Assembly: GCA_903881475.1 (NCBI GenBank)
Contig: CAIRTK010000024.1
Coordinates: forward strand, 1-61,331
From: an uncultured Opitutia bacterium
GTDB lineage: Bacteria; Verrucomicrobiota; Verrucomicrobiia; Opitutales; Opitutaceae
Length of the DNA stretch: 61,331 nt
Direction: 5' to 3'
Positions 35,921 through 44,963 of the stretch are shown here, piece after piece. The notes under the pieces were generated by a model that saw nothing but the letters and a program-made list of their open reading frames with translations, did no database searches and was not told the DNA's origin. Both the position numbers and the translations under genes were made by a program. Position 1 is the stretch's first letter. Each line of letters opens with the position of its first letter.

Positions 35921-37180
35921 CTACAACGATAGCTGCTCCAGGCAGGTTGACAGAGCCCATGAGACCACGGGGCTGCATGGATGGGGGATGATGACCTGAA
36001 GTCCTGTGCTCAGTCCGGACGGCAGCGCCACGGGCAGCGTCAGGACCGGCAGGCCGGCGATGCTGGCGGGAGCGGTGAGGGCGAGGATCCGGGTCCGGTT
36101 CGCCGCGGTGCAGTCGGCCTTGGTCAGGGCGGCGAAGGGCGACGCGGGCAGCACTAGGAAATCGTACGCGCGGAAAAACTGCCCGAACGCATTCCGGATC
36201 GCCGTGGTGGCAAGCTGGGCGGCGGTGCGTTGGCCGGTGGTCAAAGCGTGCACACGGTTCAGGCGCTGCCAGACGGCGGGGTCGTAGCGGTCGCGGAAGC
36301 GTTCAGCCCAGGACTGGTGAACCGCCCAGGCTTCATCGGCGACCGTGGAGTTGTAAGCATCGAGGCTGCCGGAAAAGGCCGCGAGCAGGGCGTCCCGGGT
36401 TGCGACATCGGCGGGCGGAGCCAACGCGGAGGCCGCCTCGCGGCAGGCCAAGGCAATGTCGGGGTCGAGCCCGGGCAACTCCAGGTAACAGCCGGCGGGA
36501 GTATCCTGGCCTGAGGACAGACCGACGAGTGCACCGATGGCGGTCTTCATGTCCGCGGCGCCTGCCGTGAACCAGCCGGCGGTGTCATAGCTCGGGGCGA
36601 GGGGAAACGCATCGGCGATCAGCGCGTCGCGGGGCATGAGCCGAAATCCAAACAGCCCGCAAAAAGCCGCCGGCAGGCGGACGGAACCGCCGGTGTCGCT
36701 GCCAATGGCGAGCGGGGCGATGCCCGCGGCGACGATGGCCGCCGAGCCGCTGCTGGAGCCGCCGGTGGTCCGGCCGGGAAAGCGCGGGTGCTCGCAGTCG
36801 CCATAGTGCGGGTTTTCCCCCGTGATCCCGTAGGCGAACTCATGCAGATGGGTCTGGCCGGCGAGAACCCCGCCGGCGTCGCGCAGCGCGCGGACCATCG
36901 CGCTGTCATGGTCCGGGGTCGGCCGGACCTCCGGCAGGAAGGTGGAGCCCGCGAACATGGGTTGGCCGGACACAGGAAAAAGATCCTTCAGGAAATAAGG
37001 CACGCCGCCCAACGGCGAATTCCGTGGGGCCCGCGCAAAGCTTTCAGCGAGCTCGGTCTCATCCGGCAGCGCAGCGATGACCGCGCGCTGCTGACCGGAA
37101 GCCAGCCGTGTGCTGACGCGGTGGTGCACCTCGTGGGCGGCCTCCGCCGGGGTGAGCTGCTGCCACGCGGGAAAAGTCAT
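35921..37180 (-). CDS. Amidase (amidase-signature family)
   Basis: 419 residues from ATG at 37180; the longer open frame is antisense to the next gene. The Ser-cisSer-Lys triad is visible as Lys65 (PYFLKDLFP), Ser142 and Ser166 in the GGSSSGSAAIVAAG ... GSDTGGSVRLPAAFCG signature. It hydrolyses carboxamides; the substrate class cannot be read. It is divergent from the THI5-like lipoprotein gene (143-bp gap), which raises the possibility of a joint role in using an amide taken up by that system (inference). Confidence 0.9.
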   Translation of the reverse strand: MTFPAWQQLTPAEAAHEVHHRVSTRLASGQQRAVIAALPDETELAESFARAPRNSPLGGVPYFLKDLFPVSGQPMFAGSTFLPEVRPTPDHDSAMVRALRDAGGVLAGQTHLHEFAYGITGENPHYGDCEHPRFPGRTTGGSSSGSAAIVAAGIAPLAIGSDTGGSVRLPAAFCGLFGFRLMPRDALIADAFPLAPSYDTAGWFTAGAADMKTAIGALVGLSSGQDTPAGCYLELPGLDPDIALACREAASALAPPADVATRDALLAAFSGSLDAYNSTVADEAWAVHQSWAERFRDRYDPAVWQRLNRVHALTTGQRTAAQLATTAIRNAFGQFFRAYDFLVLPASPFAALTKADCTAANRTRILALTAPASIAGLPVLTLPVALPSGLSTGLQVIIPHPCSPVVSWALSTCLEQLSL

Positions 37181-37323
37181 GGGGCTAGAATTAGGGAGGG
37201 CCGGGCCGGGGGCAACTCCCGGTGGCAGCCGGATCACGGGCGGCTTCGCCCTACCCAAATCGAATGAGCGATGGACTCTCACTTGGGGCTCGCGCTGCAT
37301 TGCCGGCGGTTTCCAATGTCGGC

Positions 37324-38322
37324 ATGCGTCCCGGTTTACTGACATTCTCAGGCTTAGGCCTCCTGCTCACCCTGGCGGCGGGATGTGCCCGGCAGGAAGC
37401 CGCGGTCACGCCGGCGGCGGGACTGCGCAAGGTGGTGCTGCAGACGGACTGGTTTCCGCAGGCGGAACACGGTGGATTTTACCAGGCGCTGGCGAAGGGC
37501 TATTATCGGGAAGCCGGGCTCGACGTGGAGATCCGGCCGGGCGGACCGGGCATGTCCATCAAGCTGGATGTGGTGAAGGGAGTCGCGGATTTCGGCCTCT
37601 ATCGCAGCGACGATATCATCGTGGCGGCGAGCCGCGGCCTGCCGCTGATGATCGTGGCGGCGGTGCTGCAGCACGATCCGGAGGGCCTGCTCGTGCATGA
37701 CGCCAGCCCGGTCCGGACGCTCGCCGACCTCAACGGCCGGAGTGTGATCGCGCCGCCCAGCATGACGTGGATTCCCTACGTGCAGAAGAAATACGGGATC
37801 AAGTTTGACCTGCGTCCGCTCAATTACGGCCTTACGGTCTTCCTCGGGGACCAGACCGCGATCCAGCAATGCCTGATGACGAGCGAGCCGTTCTTTGCCC
37901 GGCAGCACGGGGCGAAGGTCCGGGTCGTGCGCATCGCGGACTCGGGCTACGATCCCTATCATACGATCATGTGCCGCCGGGCGCTGGCGCGGACGAGCCC
38001 GGAGTTGGTACGGGCGTTCCTCGCGGCCTCGATCCGCGGATGGCATGACTACCTGGAAGGCGATCCGACGCCGGCATTCGAACTCATCCTGAAGCGCAAC
38101 AACCAGATGACCCTGGACCAGCTCCGGTTTTCGCGGGGGGAATTGATCGCGAACGCGCTGGTGACGGGTGACCCGGCTCAAGGCGAGGGGATCGGCCATC
38201 TCTCCCTCGAGCGTATCCAGCGGCAGCTTGAAACGCTGCGCGAGTTCAGGATTCTCGAGAAGCCGGTGACCACGGCGAGCGTGGCGAGCCGGGCATTTCT
38301 GCCGCCGGCCGGGGTGCGCTGA
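37324..38322 (+). CDS. NMT1/THI5-like substrate-binding lipoprotein
   Basis: 332 residues from ATG at 37324; an upstream in-frame start at 37222 would lose the signal. The lipobox is LAAGC, so the mature protein is a lipid-anchored periplasmic binding protein. LQTDWFPQAEHGGFYQALAKG followed by a Tyr-rich stretch is the THI5/ThiY pattern of pyrimidine or related binding proteins. The body has the NitT/TauT two-lobe fold. No NitT/TauT permease or ATPase is nearby. It is first in a six-gene rightward run. Confidence 0.85.
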   Translation: MRPGLLTFSGLGLLLTLAAGCARQEAAVTPAAGLRKVVLQTDWFPQAEHGGFYQALAKGYYREAGLDVEIRPGGPGMSIKLDVVKGVADFGLYRSDDIIVAASRGLPLMIVAAVLQHDPEGLLVHDASPVRTLADLNGRSVIAPPSMTWIPYVQKKYGIKFDLRPLNYGLTVFLGDQTAIQQCLMTSEPFFARQHGAKVRVVRIADSGYDPYHTIMCRRALARTSPELVRAFLAASIRGWHDYLEGDPTPAFELILKRNNQMTLDQLRFSRGELIANALVTGDPAQGEGIGHLSLERIQRQLETLREFRILEKPVTTASVASRAFLPPAGVR

Positions 38323-38363
38323 TAACCTTTGTCACCGTGGAAATTTCTCCCCAAATCCATCCC

Positions 38364-38825
38364 ATGAATCCTGAAGCCAAACTCGCCGAACTCGGTCTCA
38401 CGCTCCCGAACCCACCCGCCGCCGCGGGCAGCTATGTGCCCACCGTGCGTACGGGGAACCTCCTCTACTGCGCCGGGACCATCTGCATGGTGGCCGGCCA
38501 GATGACGCACACCGGGCAGGTGGGCAAGGAGCAGACGATCCAGACCGCCAACAAGTCGGCGGAAATCTGCGCCCTGAACACGCTGGCCAACATCAAGGCG
38601 GCGGTCGGCTCGCTGGACCAGGTGGCCCGGATCGTGTTCGTCAGCGGCTTCGTGAACGCCGTGGACGGCTTTGCCGACAGCCCGGCGGTGATCAACGGCG
38701 CGAGCGACCTTTTCCTGAAAGTCTTCGGCGAGGCCGGCAAGCACGCCCGGGCCGCCGTGGCGGTTAACGGCCTGCCCAAGGGCTCGACGACCGAGGTTCA
38801 GGTCGTGGTCGAGCTGAAGGGCTAG
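38364..38825 (+). CDS. RidA-family protein (YjgF/YER057c/UK114)
   Basis: 153 residues from ATG at 38364 (a GTG at 38337 is possible). Signature features are VRTGNLLYCAGTICMVAG, VARIVFVSGFVNA and HARAAVAVNGLPKGSTTEVQ, where the Arg aligns with the carboxylate-binding Arg of RidA. RidA removes reactive enamine intermediates; this longer subgroup is less studied. It follows the THI5-like gene by 41 bp and precedes the ribose-type binding protein by 32 bp. Confidence 0.85.
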   Translation: MNPEAKLAELGLTLPNPPAAAGSYVPTVRTGNLLYCAGTICMVAGQMTHTGQVGKEQTIQTANKSAEICALNTLANIKAAVGSLDQVARIVFVSGFVNAVDGFADSPAVINGASDLFLKVFGEAGKHARAAVAVNGLPKGSTTEVQVVVELKG

Positions 38826-38857
38826 CCTGCGCTTCCACCCCAATCCCATACCCCACG

Positions 38858-39835
38858 ATGAAACGGTTCGCCGCCTTTCTTGGCGCATCGGCGTTCGCCG
38901 CCGCCGCCTTTGCCCAGCCCTCCTATGACATTGCGGTCGTGCCCAAGGGTACGACGCATGAGTATTGGAAGTCCATCCATGCCGGCGCCCTGGCCGCGGC
39001 GGACGAACTCAAGGCCGAGGGCGTGACGGTGAACATCATCTGGAAGGGCCCGCTCCGGGAGGACGACCGGGAGCAGCAGGTTCAGGTCGTGGAGAATTTC
39101 ACGAGCCGCCGGGTGAGCGGCCTGATCCTCGCGCCGCTGGATGCGCGCGCCCTCGTCGCGCCGACGGAGGCGGCGGTGCACGCGGGCATCCCGGTGGTGA
39201 TCATCGATTCCGGGCTGAATTCCCCGGCGCCGGTGAGCACGGTCTCGACGGACAACTATCAGGGCGGCGTACTGGGGGCGCGCCGGCTGGGCGAACTGCT
39301 GGGTGGGCAGGGCAAAGTCATCCTGCTCCGGGTCCTGGGTGGCTCGACGAGCACGGAACAGCGCGAGGCGGGTTTTCTCGACACGATGACAAGGGAATTT
39401 CCGGGAATCCGGATCCTCTCAAGCGACCAGCACGCCGGCGCCACCCGCGACACGGCCTACCGTACCTCGCAGAATCTGTTGAACCGTTTCGGCCGCGAGG
39501 TCACGGGCATCTTTGCGCCGAACGAATCGTCCGCCACGGGCATGCTGCTTGCACTGAAGGATGCAGGTCTGGCTGGTGGCAAGGTCAAGCTGGTCGGCTT
39601 TGACAGTGGCACCCAGACGGTGGCGGCGCTCAAGTCGGGCGACCTGCAGGGCCTCGTGGTCCAGAATCCGTTCCGCATGGGCTATCTCGGGGTGAAGACC
39701 GTGGTGGCGAGCCTGCGCGGGGCGAAGGTGGAAAAGGTGATCGATACCGGCTGCGGGCTGGTGACGCAGGCGAACATGGCCCAGCCGGAGATGGCGGACC
39801 TGCTGCACCCTCCGTTGGAAAAATACCTGAAGTAA
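38858..39835 (+). CDS. Sugar ABC transporter substrate-binding protein (RbsB type)
   Basis: 325 residues with a signal peptide ending near FAQ at residue 20. The mature part opens YDIAVVPKGTTHEYWKSIHA, as in periplasmic binding proteins of the ribose/galactose cluster, with GLILAPLDARALV and GVKTVVASL later. The ligand is unknown. It is coupled to the ATPase (11-bp gap) and permease genes. Confidence 0.9.
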   Translation: MKRFAAFLGASAFAAAAFAQPSYDIAVVPKGTTHEYWKSIHAGALAAADELKAEGVTVNIIWKGPLREDDREQQVQVVENFTSRRVSGLILAPLDARALVAPTEAAVHAGIPVVIIDSGLNSPAPVSTVSTDNYQGGVLGARRLGELLGGQGKVILLRVLGGSTSTEQREAGFLDTMTREFPGIRILSSDQHAGATRDTAYRTSQNLLNRFGREVTGIFAPNESSATGMLLALKDAGLAGGKVKLVGFDSGTQTVAALKSGDLQGLVVQNPFRMGYLGVKTVVASLRGAKVEKVIDTGCGLVTQANMAQPEMADLLHPPLEKYLK

Positions 39836-39846
39836 CCCTCCGGACC

Positions 39847-41337
39847 ATGGCTACCCGGCTTCGCCTTTCCGGCATTCGCAAGGCCTTTGGCGCCACGCAG
39901 GCGCTGCGGGACGTATCTGTGGAGATTGCCGGCGGGGAAGTGCATGCACTCGTCGGCGAGAATGGTGCCGGCAAGAGCACGCTGATGAATGTCCTGAGCG
40001 GCGGGTGTGCCGCCGATGGCGGGGTGATGGAACTGGACGGGACACCCTACGCGCCGCGTGACACCCTTGAGGCCCGCCGTCGTGGGGTCGCCATGATCCA
40101 CCAGGAGCTGAGCCTCGCGCCGCACCTCAGTGTCTGGGAGAACATCATGCTCGGCGCGGAGCCGCAGCGCGGCGGCTGGCTGAACCGGCGGGAAGCCAAG
40201 GCGCAGGCGCGCGCGGCGCTGGCCCGCCTCGGCTATGACCACCTTGCGCTCGACCGGCGGGCCGGGGGCTTCTCGATTGCTGAGCAGCAGATCATCGAAA
40301 TTGCGCGGGCGCTGCGCACGGAGCCGCGGGTCCTCATCATGGATGAGCCGACGAGCAGCCTGGCGCAGGCGGACACGGAGCGCCTCTTTGCCGTGATCCG
40401 CCAGCTGTGTGACCACGGCGTGAGCGTGATCTACATCAGCCATTTCCTGGAGGAGATCACCCGCCTTGCCGGCCGCTACACCGTGCTCAAGGATGGCCAG
40501 AGCGTGGGCAGCGGCGAGGTGGCGGGCACGACGCAGGCGCAGCTGATCCGGCTGATGGTGGGGCGCGAGGTGACCGAGCTGTACCCGGTGCGCGCGGCCC
40601 AGTCCGGGCAGACGGTCCTTGAGGTGCGTGGACTGAAGGCCGGGTCGCGGCTGCGACAAGCTGACTTAACGGTGGCGGCGGGTGAGATTGTCGGCGTGGC
40701 CGGACTCATCGGCGCCGGCCGTACCGAACTGGTGCGCGCGCTGTTCGGGCTGGACAAGAGCACCGGCGGGACGGTGGTGCTCGAAGGCCGTGACGCGACC
40801 GGCCGGACGCCCGGCGAGGGCTGGCGCGCAGGCCTCGGATTCCTGAGCGAGAACCGCAAGGAGGAAGGCCTCATGCTGGCGCTGTCCGTGGCCGAGAACA
40901 CGGTGCTGCCGAAGCTCGGAAAATTCGGCCGGCTGGGCTGGCTGAATCGCCGCGGCATGGAGTCGGCGGCCGGCGGATGGATTGAGCGGCTCGGGGTCAA
41001 GGCCCGCGGCCCGGCGCAGCGCGTGGCGGAACTGTCCGGCGGCAACCAGCAGAAGGTGGCCCTGGCGCGCCTGCTGGAATACCCGGCGCGGATCTTCCTG
41101 CTGGACGAGCCGACCCGCGGTATCGATGTCGGCAGCAAGGCGCAGATCTACGAGCTGATCGCCGGGCTGGCGCGCGAGGGCCGGGCGGTCGTGCTGGTGA
41201 GCTCCTACCTGCCGGAGGTGTTCGGCATGTGCGACCGCATCGCGGTGATGCGCCGCGGCGAACTCGTGGACTGCTTGCCCCGGGGCGCCTGGACGGAGCA
41301 TTCGCTCATGGCCGCGGCGGTGGGTACCGCGGCCTGA
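39847..41337 (+). CDS. Sugar ABC transporter ATP-binding protein (RbsA type)
   Basis: 496 residues with two ABC domains in tandem. The first has Walker A GENGAGKST and a modified signature (FSIAEQQ). The second has a degenerate Walker A (GLIGAGRTE) but an intact LSGGNQQKVALARLL and LLDEPTRGIDVGSK. That is the usual asymmetric design of RbsA, where one site hydrolyses ATP slowly. Located between RbsB-like and RbsC-like genes. Confidence 0.93.
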   Translation: MATRLRLSGIRKAFGATQALRDVSVEIAGGEVHALVGENGAGKSTLMNVLSGGCAADGGVMELDGTPYAPRDTLEARRRGVAMIHQELSLAPHLSVWENIMLGAEPQRGGWLNRREAKAQARAALARLGYDHLALDRRAGGFSIAEQQIIEIARALRTEPRVLIMDEPTSSLAQADTERLFAVIRQLCDHGVSVIYISHFLEEITRLAGRYTVLKDGQSVGSGEVAGTTQAQLIRLMVGREVTELYPVRAAQSGQTVLEVRGLKAGSRLRQADLTVAAGEIVGVAGLIGAGRTELVRALFGLDKSTGGTVVLEGRDATGRTPGEGWRAGLGFLSENRKEEGLMLALSVAENTVLPKLGKFGRLGWLNRRGMESAAGGWIERLGVKARGPAQRVAELSGGNQQKVALARLLEYPARIFLLDEPTRGIDVGSKAQIYELIAGLAREGRAVVLVSSYLPEVFGMCDRIAVMRRGELVDCLPRGAWTEHSLMAAAVGTAA

Positions 41338-41344
41338 TTTTCCC

Positions 41345-42298
41345 ATGAACACCCGATCCCTACTCGCCAAGCTCGGCCCCTTCCTCGGGCTGGTGCTGGT
41401 GATTGCGCTCTTCTCGATCCCGACGGAAGTGCGCGGATATTTCCTCACATACGCCAACTTCAAGATCATCCTCACACAGACCGTGATCGTGGCCATCGGC
41501 GCCCTGGGCATGACGCTGATCATCGTGAGCGGCGGCATCGACCTCAGCGTGGGCTCGGGCATCGCCTTTACGAGTGTCGTCGGGGCATTGTTGATCCAAC
41601 GGGGCTGGCCGACGGCGACGGTGGTGGCGGCGGTAATCGCGGCGGGCGCGGGCATCGGGTTGCTGAATGGCGCCGCGATTGCCGGGCTGCGGATGATGCC
41701 TTTCATCATCACGCTGGGCATGCTCGGGGTGGTGCGCGGGGCCGCCAAGTGGCTGGGCGGAAATGAAACGGTCAATTACGACGCATCGGTGATCAACAAC
41801 TGGATGACCACGCCGGACCCGGCCGGGTGGTCGCTGCCGGCGGGGGCTTGGGTGGCGTTGGCGGCGGCGGTCGGGACGGCGGTGATGCTGCGGCAAACGG
41901 TGTTCGGGCGGCATATCTTCGCCCTCGGGTCGAACGAGGCCACGGCGCGCCTGTGCGGCGTGGCGACGGTCCGGACGAAGATCCTGATCTACACGGTTGC
42001 GGGGGCGTTTTTCGGGCTGGCGGGGCTGATGCAGCTCTCCCGCCTGCGGCAGGGTGATCCGACGGTGGCGGTCGGGCTGGAACTCGACATCATCGCGGCG
42101 GTGATCATTGGCGGCGCCAGCCTGAGCGGCGGGATGGGCACGGTGCTCGGTTCCATGATCGGGGCGCTGATCATGGCGGTGCTGCGCAACGGCTCGCAGC
42201 AGATGGGCTGGCCGACTTATTTCCAGGAAATCATCATCGGCGTGGTGATCATTGCGGCGGTCTTCCTGGACCGGCTGCGGCAGGCCCGGAGCGCATGA
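41345..42298 (+). CDS. Sugar ABC transporter permease (RbsC type)
   Basis: 317 residues with about eight to ten helices. Family motifs are VSGGIDLSVGSGIAFTSVVG and the cytosolic loop GSNEATARLCGVATVRTKIL, with GGASLSGGMGTVLGSMIGAL near the end. It completes the RbsB/A/C-like importer. Its stop overlaps the acyltransferase start by 4 bp. No ribokinase, mutarotase or regulator lies in the cluster, so the sugar is unknown. Confidence 0.93.
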   Translation: MNTRSLLAKLGPFLGLVLVIALFSIPTEVRGYFLTYANFKIILTQTVIVAIGALGMTLIIVSGGIDLSVGSGIAFTSVVGALLIQRGWPTATVVAAVIAAGAGIGLLNGAAIAGLRMMPFIITLGMLGVVRGAAKWLGGNETVNYDASVINNWMTTPDPAGWSLPAGAWVALAAAVGTAVMLRQTVFGRHIFALGSNEATARLCGVATVRTKILIYTVAGAFFGLAGLMQLSRLRQGDPTVAVGLELDIIAAVIIGGASLSGGMGTVLGSMIGALIMAVLRNGSQQMGWPTYFQEIIIGVVIIAAVFLDRLRQARSA

Positions 42299-43497
42299 CG
42301 GCGGTCGCGGGCCCGGAACAAACCCCGGCGGAAGGCGCCGGGCGCCGGTACCCGGGATTGGATCTGCTGCGGGCGACGGCGATCCTGTGGGTCATGCTCT
42401 TCCACGCCATGACGGAAGGCCTGGGCCGGCCGCTGCGGCCGGTGGGTGATCTCGGCTGGATGGGCGTGGATTTGTTCTTCGTCCTGAGCGGCTACCTGAT
42501 CGGATCCCAGCTGCTGAAATCTTATGCGCGCGGCGAGGCGCCATCGGCCGGGTCGTTTTACCTGCGGCGGGCGTTGCGCATCCTGCCGGCCTACTGGGTG
42601 GTGCTGGCCTGCTATTTTCTGTTTCCAGCGGCGCGGGAGGCGCGCGGGATTCAGCCGGCCTGGCAGTTCCTCACCTTCACCGAAAACCTGCTGATTGACT
42701 ATGGGCGCAACCGGGCTTTCTCCCACGCCTGGTCGCTGTGCGTGGAGGAACACTTTTACCTGTTTGTCCCGGTGCTGGTCTGGCTGCTGATGCGGCGATC
42801 CTCGTGGAAGGCCACGGCCGCCGTGGGCGCGGTCATTTTCATGGGTGGAATCGCTCTGCGGGCCTGGATCTGGCGCCACGGGCTGGCCGGCGGCGAGGTC
42901 CTGGCCACGCAACCATGGCGGTTTGTCGAACTGATTTACTACCCGACTTACGTGCGGCTGGACGGCCTGACGGCGGGAATGGTCGTGGCGACGGTCCAGT
43001 GGTTCAGGCCGGAGTGGTGGCGGCGTGCGATGGACCGGCCCTACCGGCTGCTCGGCGCCGGCGCGGCGGGCATGGCGGCTGCGATCGGACTGACCGGGAG
43101 CCGGACGGGATTCGGGGGATGTGTTTTCGCGTTTCCGCTGCTGGCGGTGAGCATGGCGCTGATCGTTGCGGCGGCTGTCAGCCCGAAAAGCCTGCTGGAC
43201 CGAATCCGTGTGCCGGGCGCCGGGGCGATCGCAACGATCACGTTCAGCCTGTATCTGAGCCACAAGATGACATGGCAGGTCGTCCGGACGCGCCTGCCGG
43301 ATCTCGTCGCGGACGGGGGCTGGTGGGCGTTTGCGGTGTATGCGACGGCGGCGTTGGGAGTGGGGACCGCACTGTATTTCCTAGTCGAGTGTCCGTTTCT
43401 GCGGATGCGCGAACGGCTGTGGGATCGGCGAGCGCCGGCCACGGCTTTCGGGTTAAGCTTGGGAAAGGGCGAAGCGGGTAGGGCGCGTTATCCCTAA
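42295..43497 (+). CDS. Acyltransferase family 3 membrane protein (OafA/YrhL type)
   Basis: 400 residues with about ten helices. It opens GLDLLRATAILWVMLFHAM, with the conserved His of the acyltransferase-3 active site, and has the GDLGWMGVDLFFVLSGYLIG segment. Such enzymes O-acylate cell-surface sugars using cytosolic acyl donors. It is coupled to the permease gene by ATGA, an unusual neighbour for a sugar importer. Its last residues (GRARYP) and stop codon lie inside the left arm of the family G palindrome. Confidence 0.88.
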   Translation: MTAVAGPEQTPAEGAGRRYPGLDLLRATAILWVMLFHAMTEGLGRPLRPVGDLGWMGVDLFFVLSGYLIGSQLLKSYARGEAPSAGSFYLRRALRILPAYWVVLACYFLFPAAREARGIQPAWQFLTFTENLLIDYGRNRAFSHAWSLCVEEHFYLFVPVLVWLLMRRSSWKATAAVGAVIFMGGIALRAWIWRHGLAGGEVLATQPWRFVELIYYPTYVRLDGLTAGMVVATVQWFRPEWWRRAMDRPYRLLGAGAAGMAAAIGLTGSRTGFGGCVFAFPLLAVSMALIVAAAVSPKSLLDRIRVPGAGAIATITFSLYLSHKMTWQVVRTRLPDLVADGGWWAFAVYATAALGVGTALYFLVECPFLRMRERLWDRRAPATAFGLSLGKGEAGRARYP

Positions 43498-43577
43498 CGC
43501 GCCGCATTCGGCCGAAGACGGCGCGAAAGACAATTGATTCCTTCAGCTGCGGGTTAGGGATAACCCGCCCTACCTTA
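43474..43577. repeat. Palindromic repeat, family G (TAGGGCG...TTATCCCTAAC)
   Basis: The left arm 43474-43503 is inverted at 43549-43577 (GCGGGTTAGGGATAACCCGC...). It contains the acyltransferase stop on the left and the argA stop on the right, so it is embedded in the 3' ends of two convergent genes. It can form a strong hairpin and may separate the two transcripts. Confidence 0.7.
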
Positions 43578-44921
43578 GGCCAGCTGCTTGACGAGGACCT
43601 TGGCGTTGCGGCCGCTGTCGTCGTAGAGCTTGAGGCGCGCCTCGGGGAGGACCTCCTTGGTGGTCTCCTCGAATCCCAGGACATTGGAGAAGAAGCCGAA
43701 ACTCTGGGTGGAGAGGGCGATGACGCGTGTGGCGCCGCGCTCCTTGGCCATCAGGCAGGCGTAATCGACCATCTTCTTGCCGATGCCGCGGTTGTGGTAG
43801 AACGGCAGCACATAGAGCGAACCCACCTCGGCGAGCTCGGGCATGTCGGGGTAGAAGTAGAGGGTGACGCAGGCGATGATGTTTTCGTCGATCTCGAAGA
43901 CGAAGAACTGGTCGATGTTTTTCTCGATGGCCTGCTGGGTGCGGTGGATGAGCTCCTCGCGGCGGACGGCGTTGCGCGTGAGGTTGTAGATCAGGCGCAC
44001 ATCGCTGCGCTTGGCCTGGCGGATCTGCTGGTAGTCGTTGCCATAGACGAGCGAGCCGACGCCCTCGCTCGAGAAAATTTCGTTGATGAGCCCGTCGAAG
44101 ATGCGGCCGTCGACGATATGCACGCGCGGCGTCCCGGACTCGATGGCCTTGACGGCGTGCGCGGCCTTGCTGCGCGCGGGCTCGGCGATGAGCTCGGGCT
44201 TGTCCTTGAGGATGGTGCGGAGCGCGTCGACCGAGATTTCGCGGCGGACCTTGCCGTCGATCTCCAGTCCGCCGGACGGCGTGAGGTAGATGATCTTGGT
44301 GGCGTGCAGCGCCTCGGCGAGCTCGGCGGCGAGGAGGTCGGAATTGACGCGGAGGGACTTGCCATCGGGACCGAAGGCGACGGGCGAGACGATGGGCACG
44401 ACTTGCTTGTCGATGAGCTCGCTGATGAACTCCTTGTCGATGCGTTCCACGCGGCCGGTAAACTGCTGATCCACGCCCTTGATGATGCCGACGGGGAGCG
44501 CGCGGATGGAATTCGTGAGCACGCACTTCAGGCTGTTCTGGGTGAGGCCCTCAAGGAGCGCGTGGGAAACGCGCGAGGAGGCGCGGATCGCGAGGTCGAG
44601 CGTGGCGGCGTCGGTGAGGCCGGTGCCGTAGGCGTCGGTGATCGGGACGTTGCGGAGGGCGGCGAGATCGATGAGCTGCTGGCCGATGCCGTGCACGAGC
44701 AGGACCTTGATGCCGAGGCTGCGGAGGACGGCGATGTCGACGAGCAGGTTGCCCAGGTTCTCGTCGGCGACGATCGCGCCATCCATGGCGATGATGAAAA
44801 TCTGGCCCTGAAAGCGCGGGACGTACTTCAGGATGCCGCGGAGGTCCGTGGGCTTGATCGTCGTGGCGATGGCGCTGGACGCGGGAGGCGGAATGGATTG
44901 GCCGTTGCCGGTACTCATCAA
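43575..44921 (-). CDS. argA: N-acetylglutamate synthase (amino-acid N-acetyltransferase)
   Basis: 448 residues. An N-terminal amino-acid-kinase-like domain (about 20-290) with VLLVHGIGQQLIDLAALRNV and a C-terminal GNAT domain (about 300-440) with VGSLYVLPFYHNRGIGKKMV, the Q/R-x-x-G-x-G/A acetyl-CoA loop. This is the classical ArgA architecture that begins arginine synthesis by acetylating glutamate. No other arg gene is in the window. Confidence 0.93.
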   Translation of the reverse strand: MMSTGNGQSIPPPASSAIATTIKPTDLRGILKYVPRFQGQIFIIAMDGAIVADENLGNLLVDIAVLRSLGIKVLLVHGIGQQLIDLAALRNVPITDAYGTGLTDAATLDLAIRASSRVSHALLEGLTQNSLKCVLTNSIRALPVGIIKGVDQQFTGRVERIDKEFISELIDKQVVPIVSPVAFGPDGKSLRVNSDLLAAELAEALHATKIIYLTPSGGLEIDGKVRREISVDALRTILKDKPELIAEPARSKAAHAVKAIESGTPRVHIVDGRIFDGLINEIFSSEGVGSLVYGNDYQQIRQAKRSDVRLIYNLTRNAVRREELIHRTQQAIEKNIDQFFVFEIDENIIACVTLYFYPDMPELAEVGSLYVLPFYHNRGIGKKMVDYACLMAKERGATRVIALSTQSFGFFSNVLGFEETTKEVLPEARLKLYDDSGRNAKVLVKQLA

Positions 44922-44963
44922 TGGTGGTGGGAGGCGCTGTTCTCGACGATGCGGCGCGGCGCG

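Noticed and set aside
37181-37323. A TPP riboswitch before the THI5-like gene
   Set aside because: The conserved CTGAGA and CCTGATCTGGATAATGCCAG-type sequences are absent from the gap.
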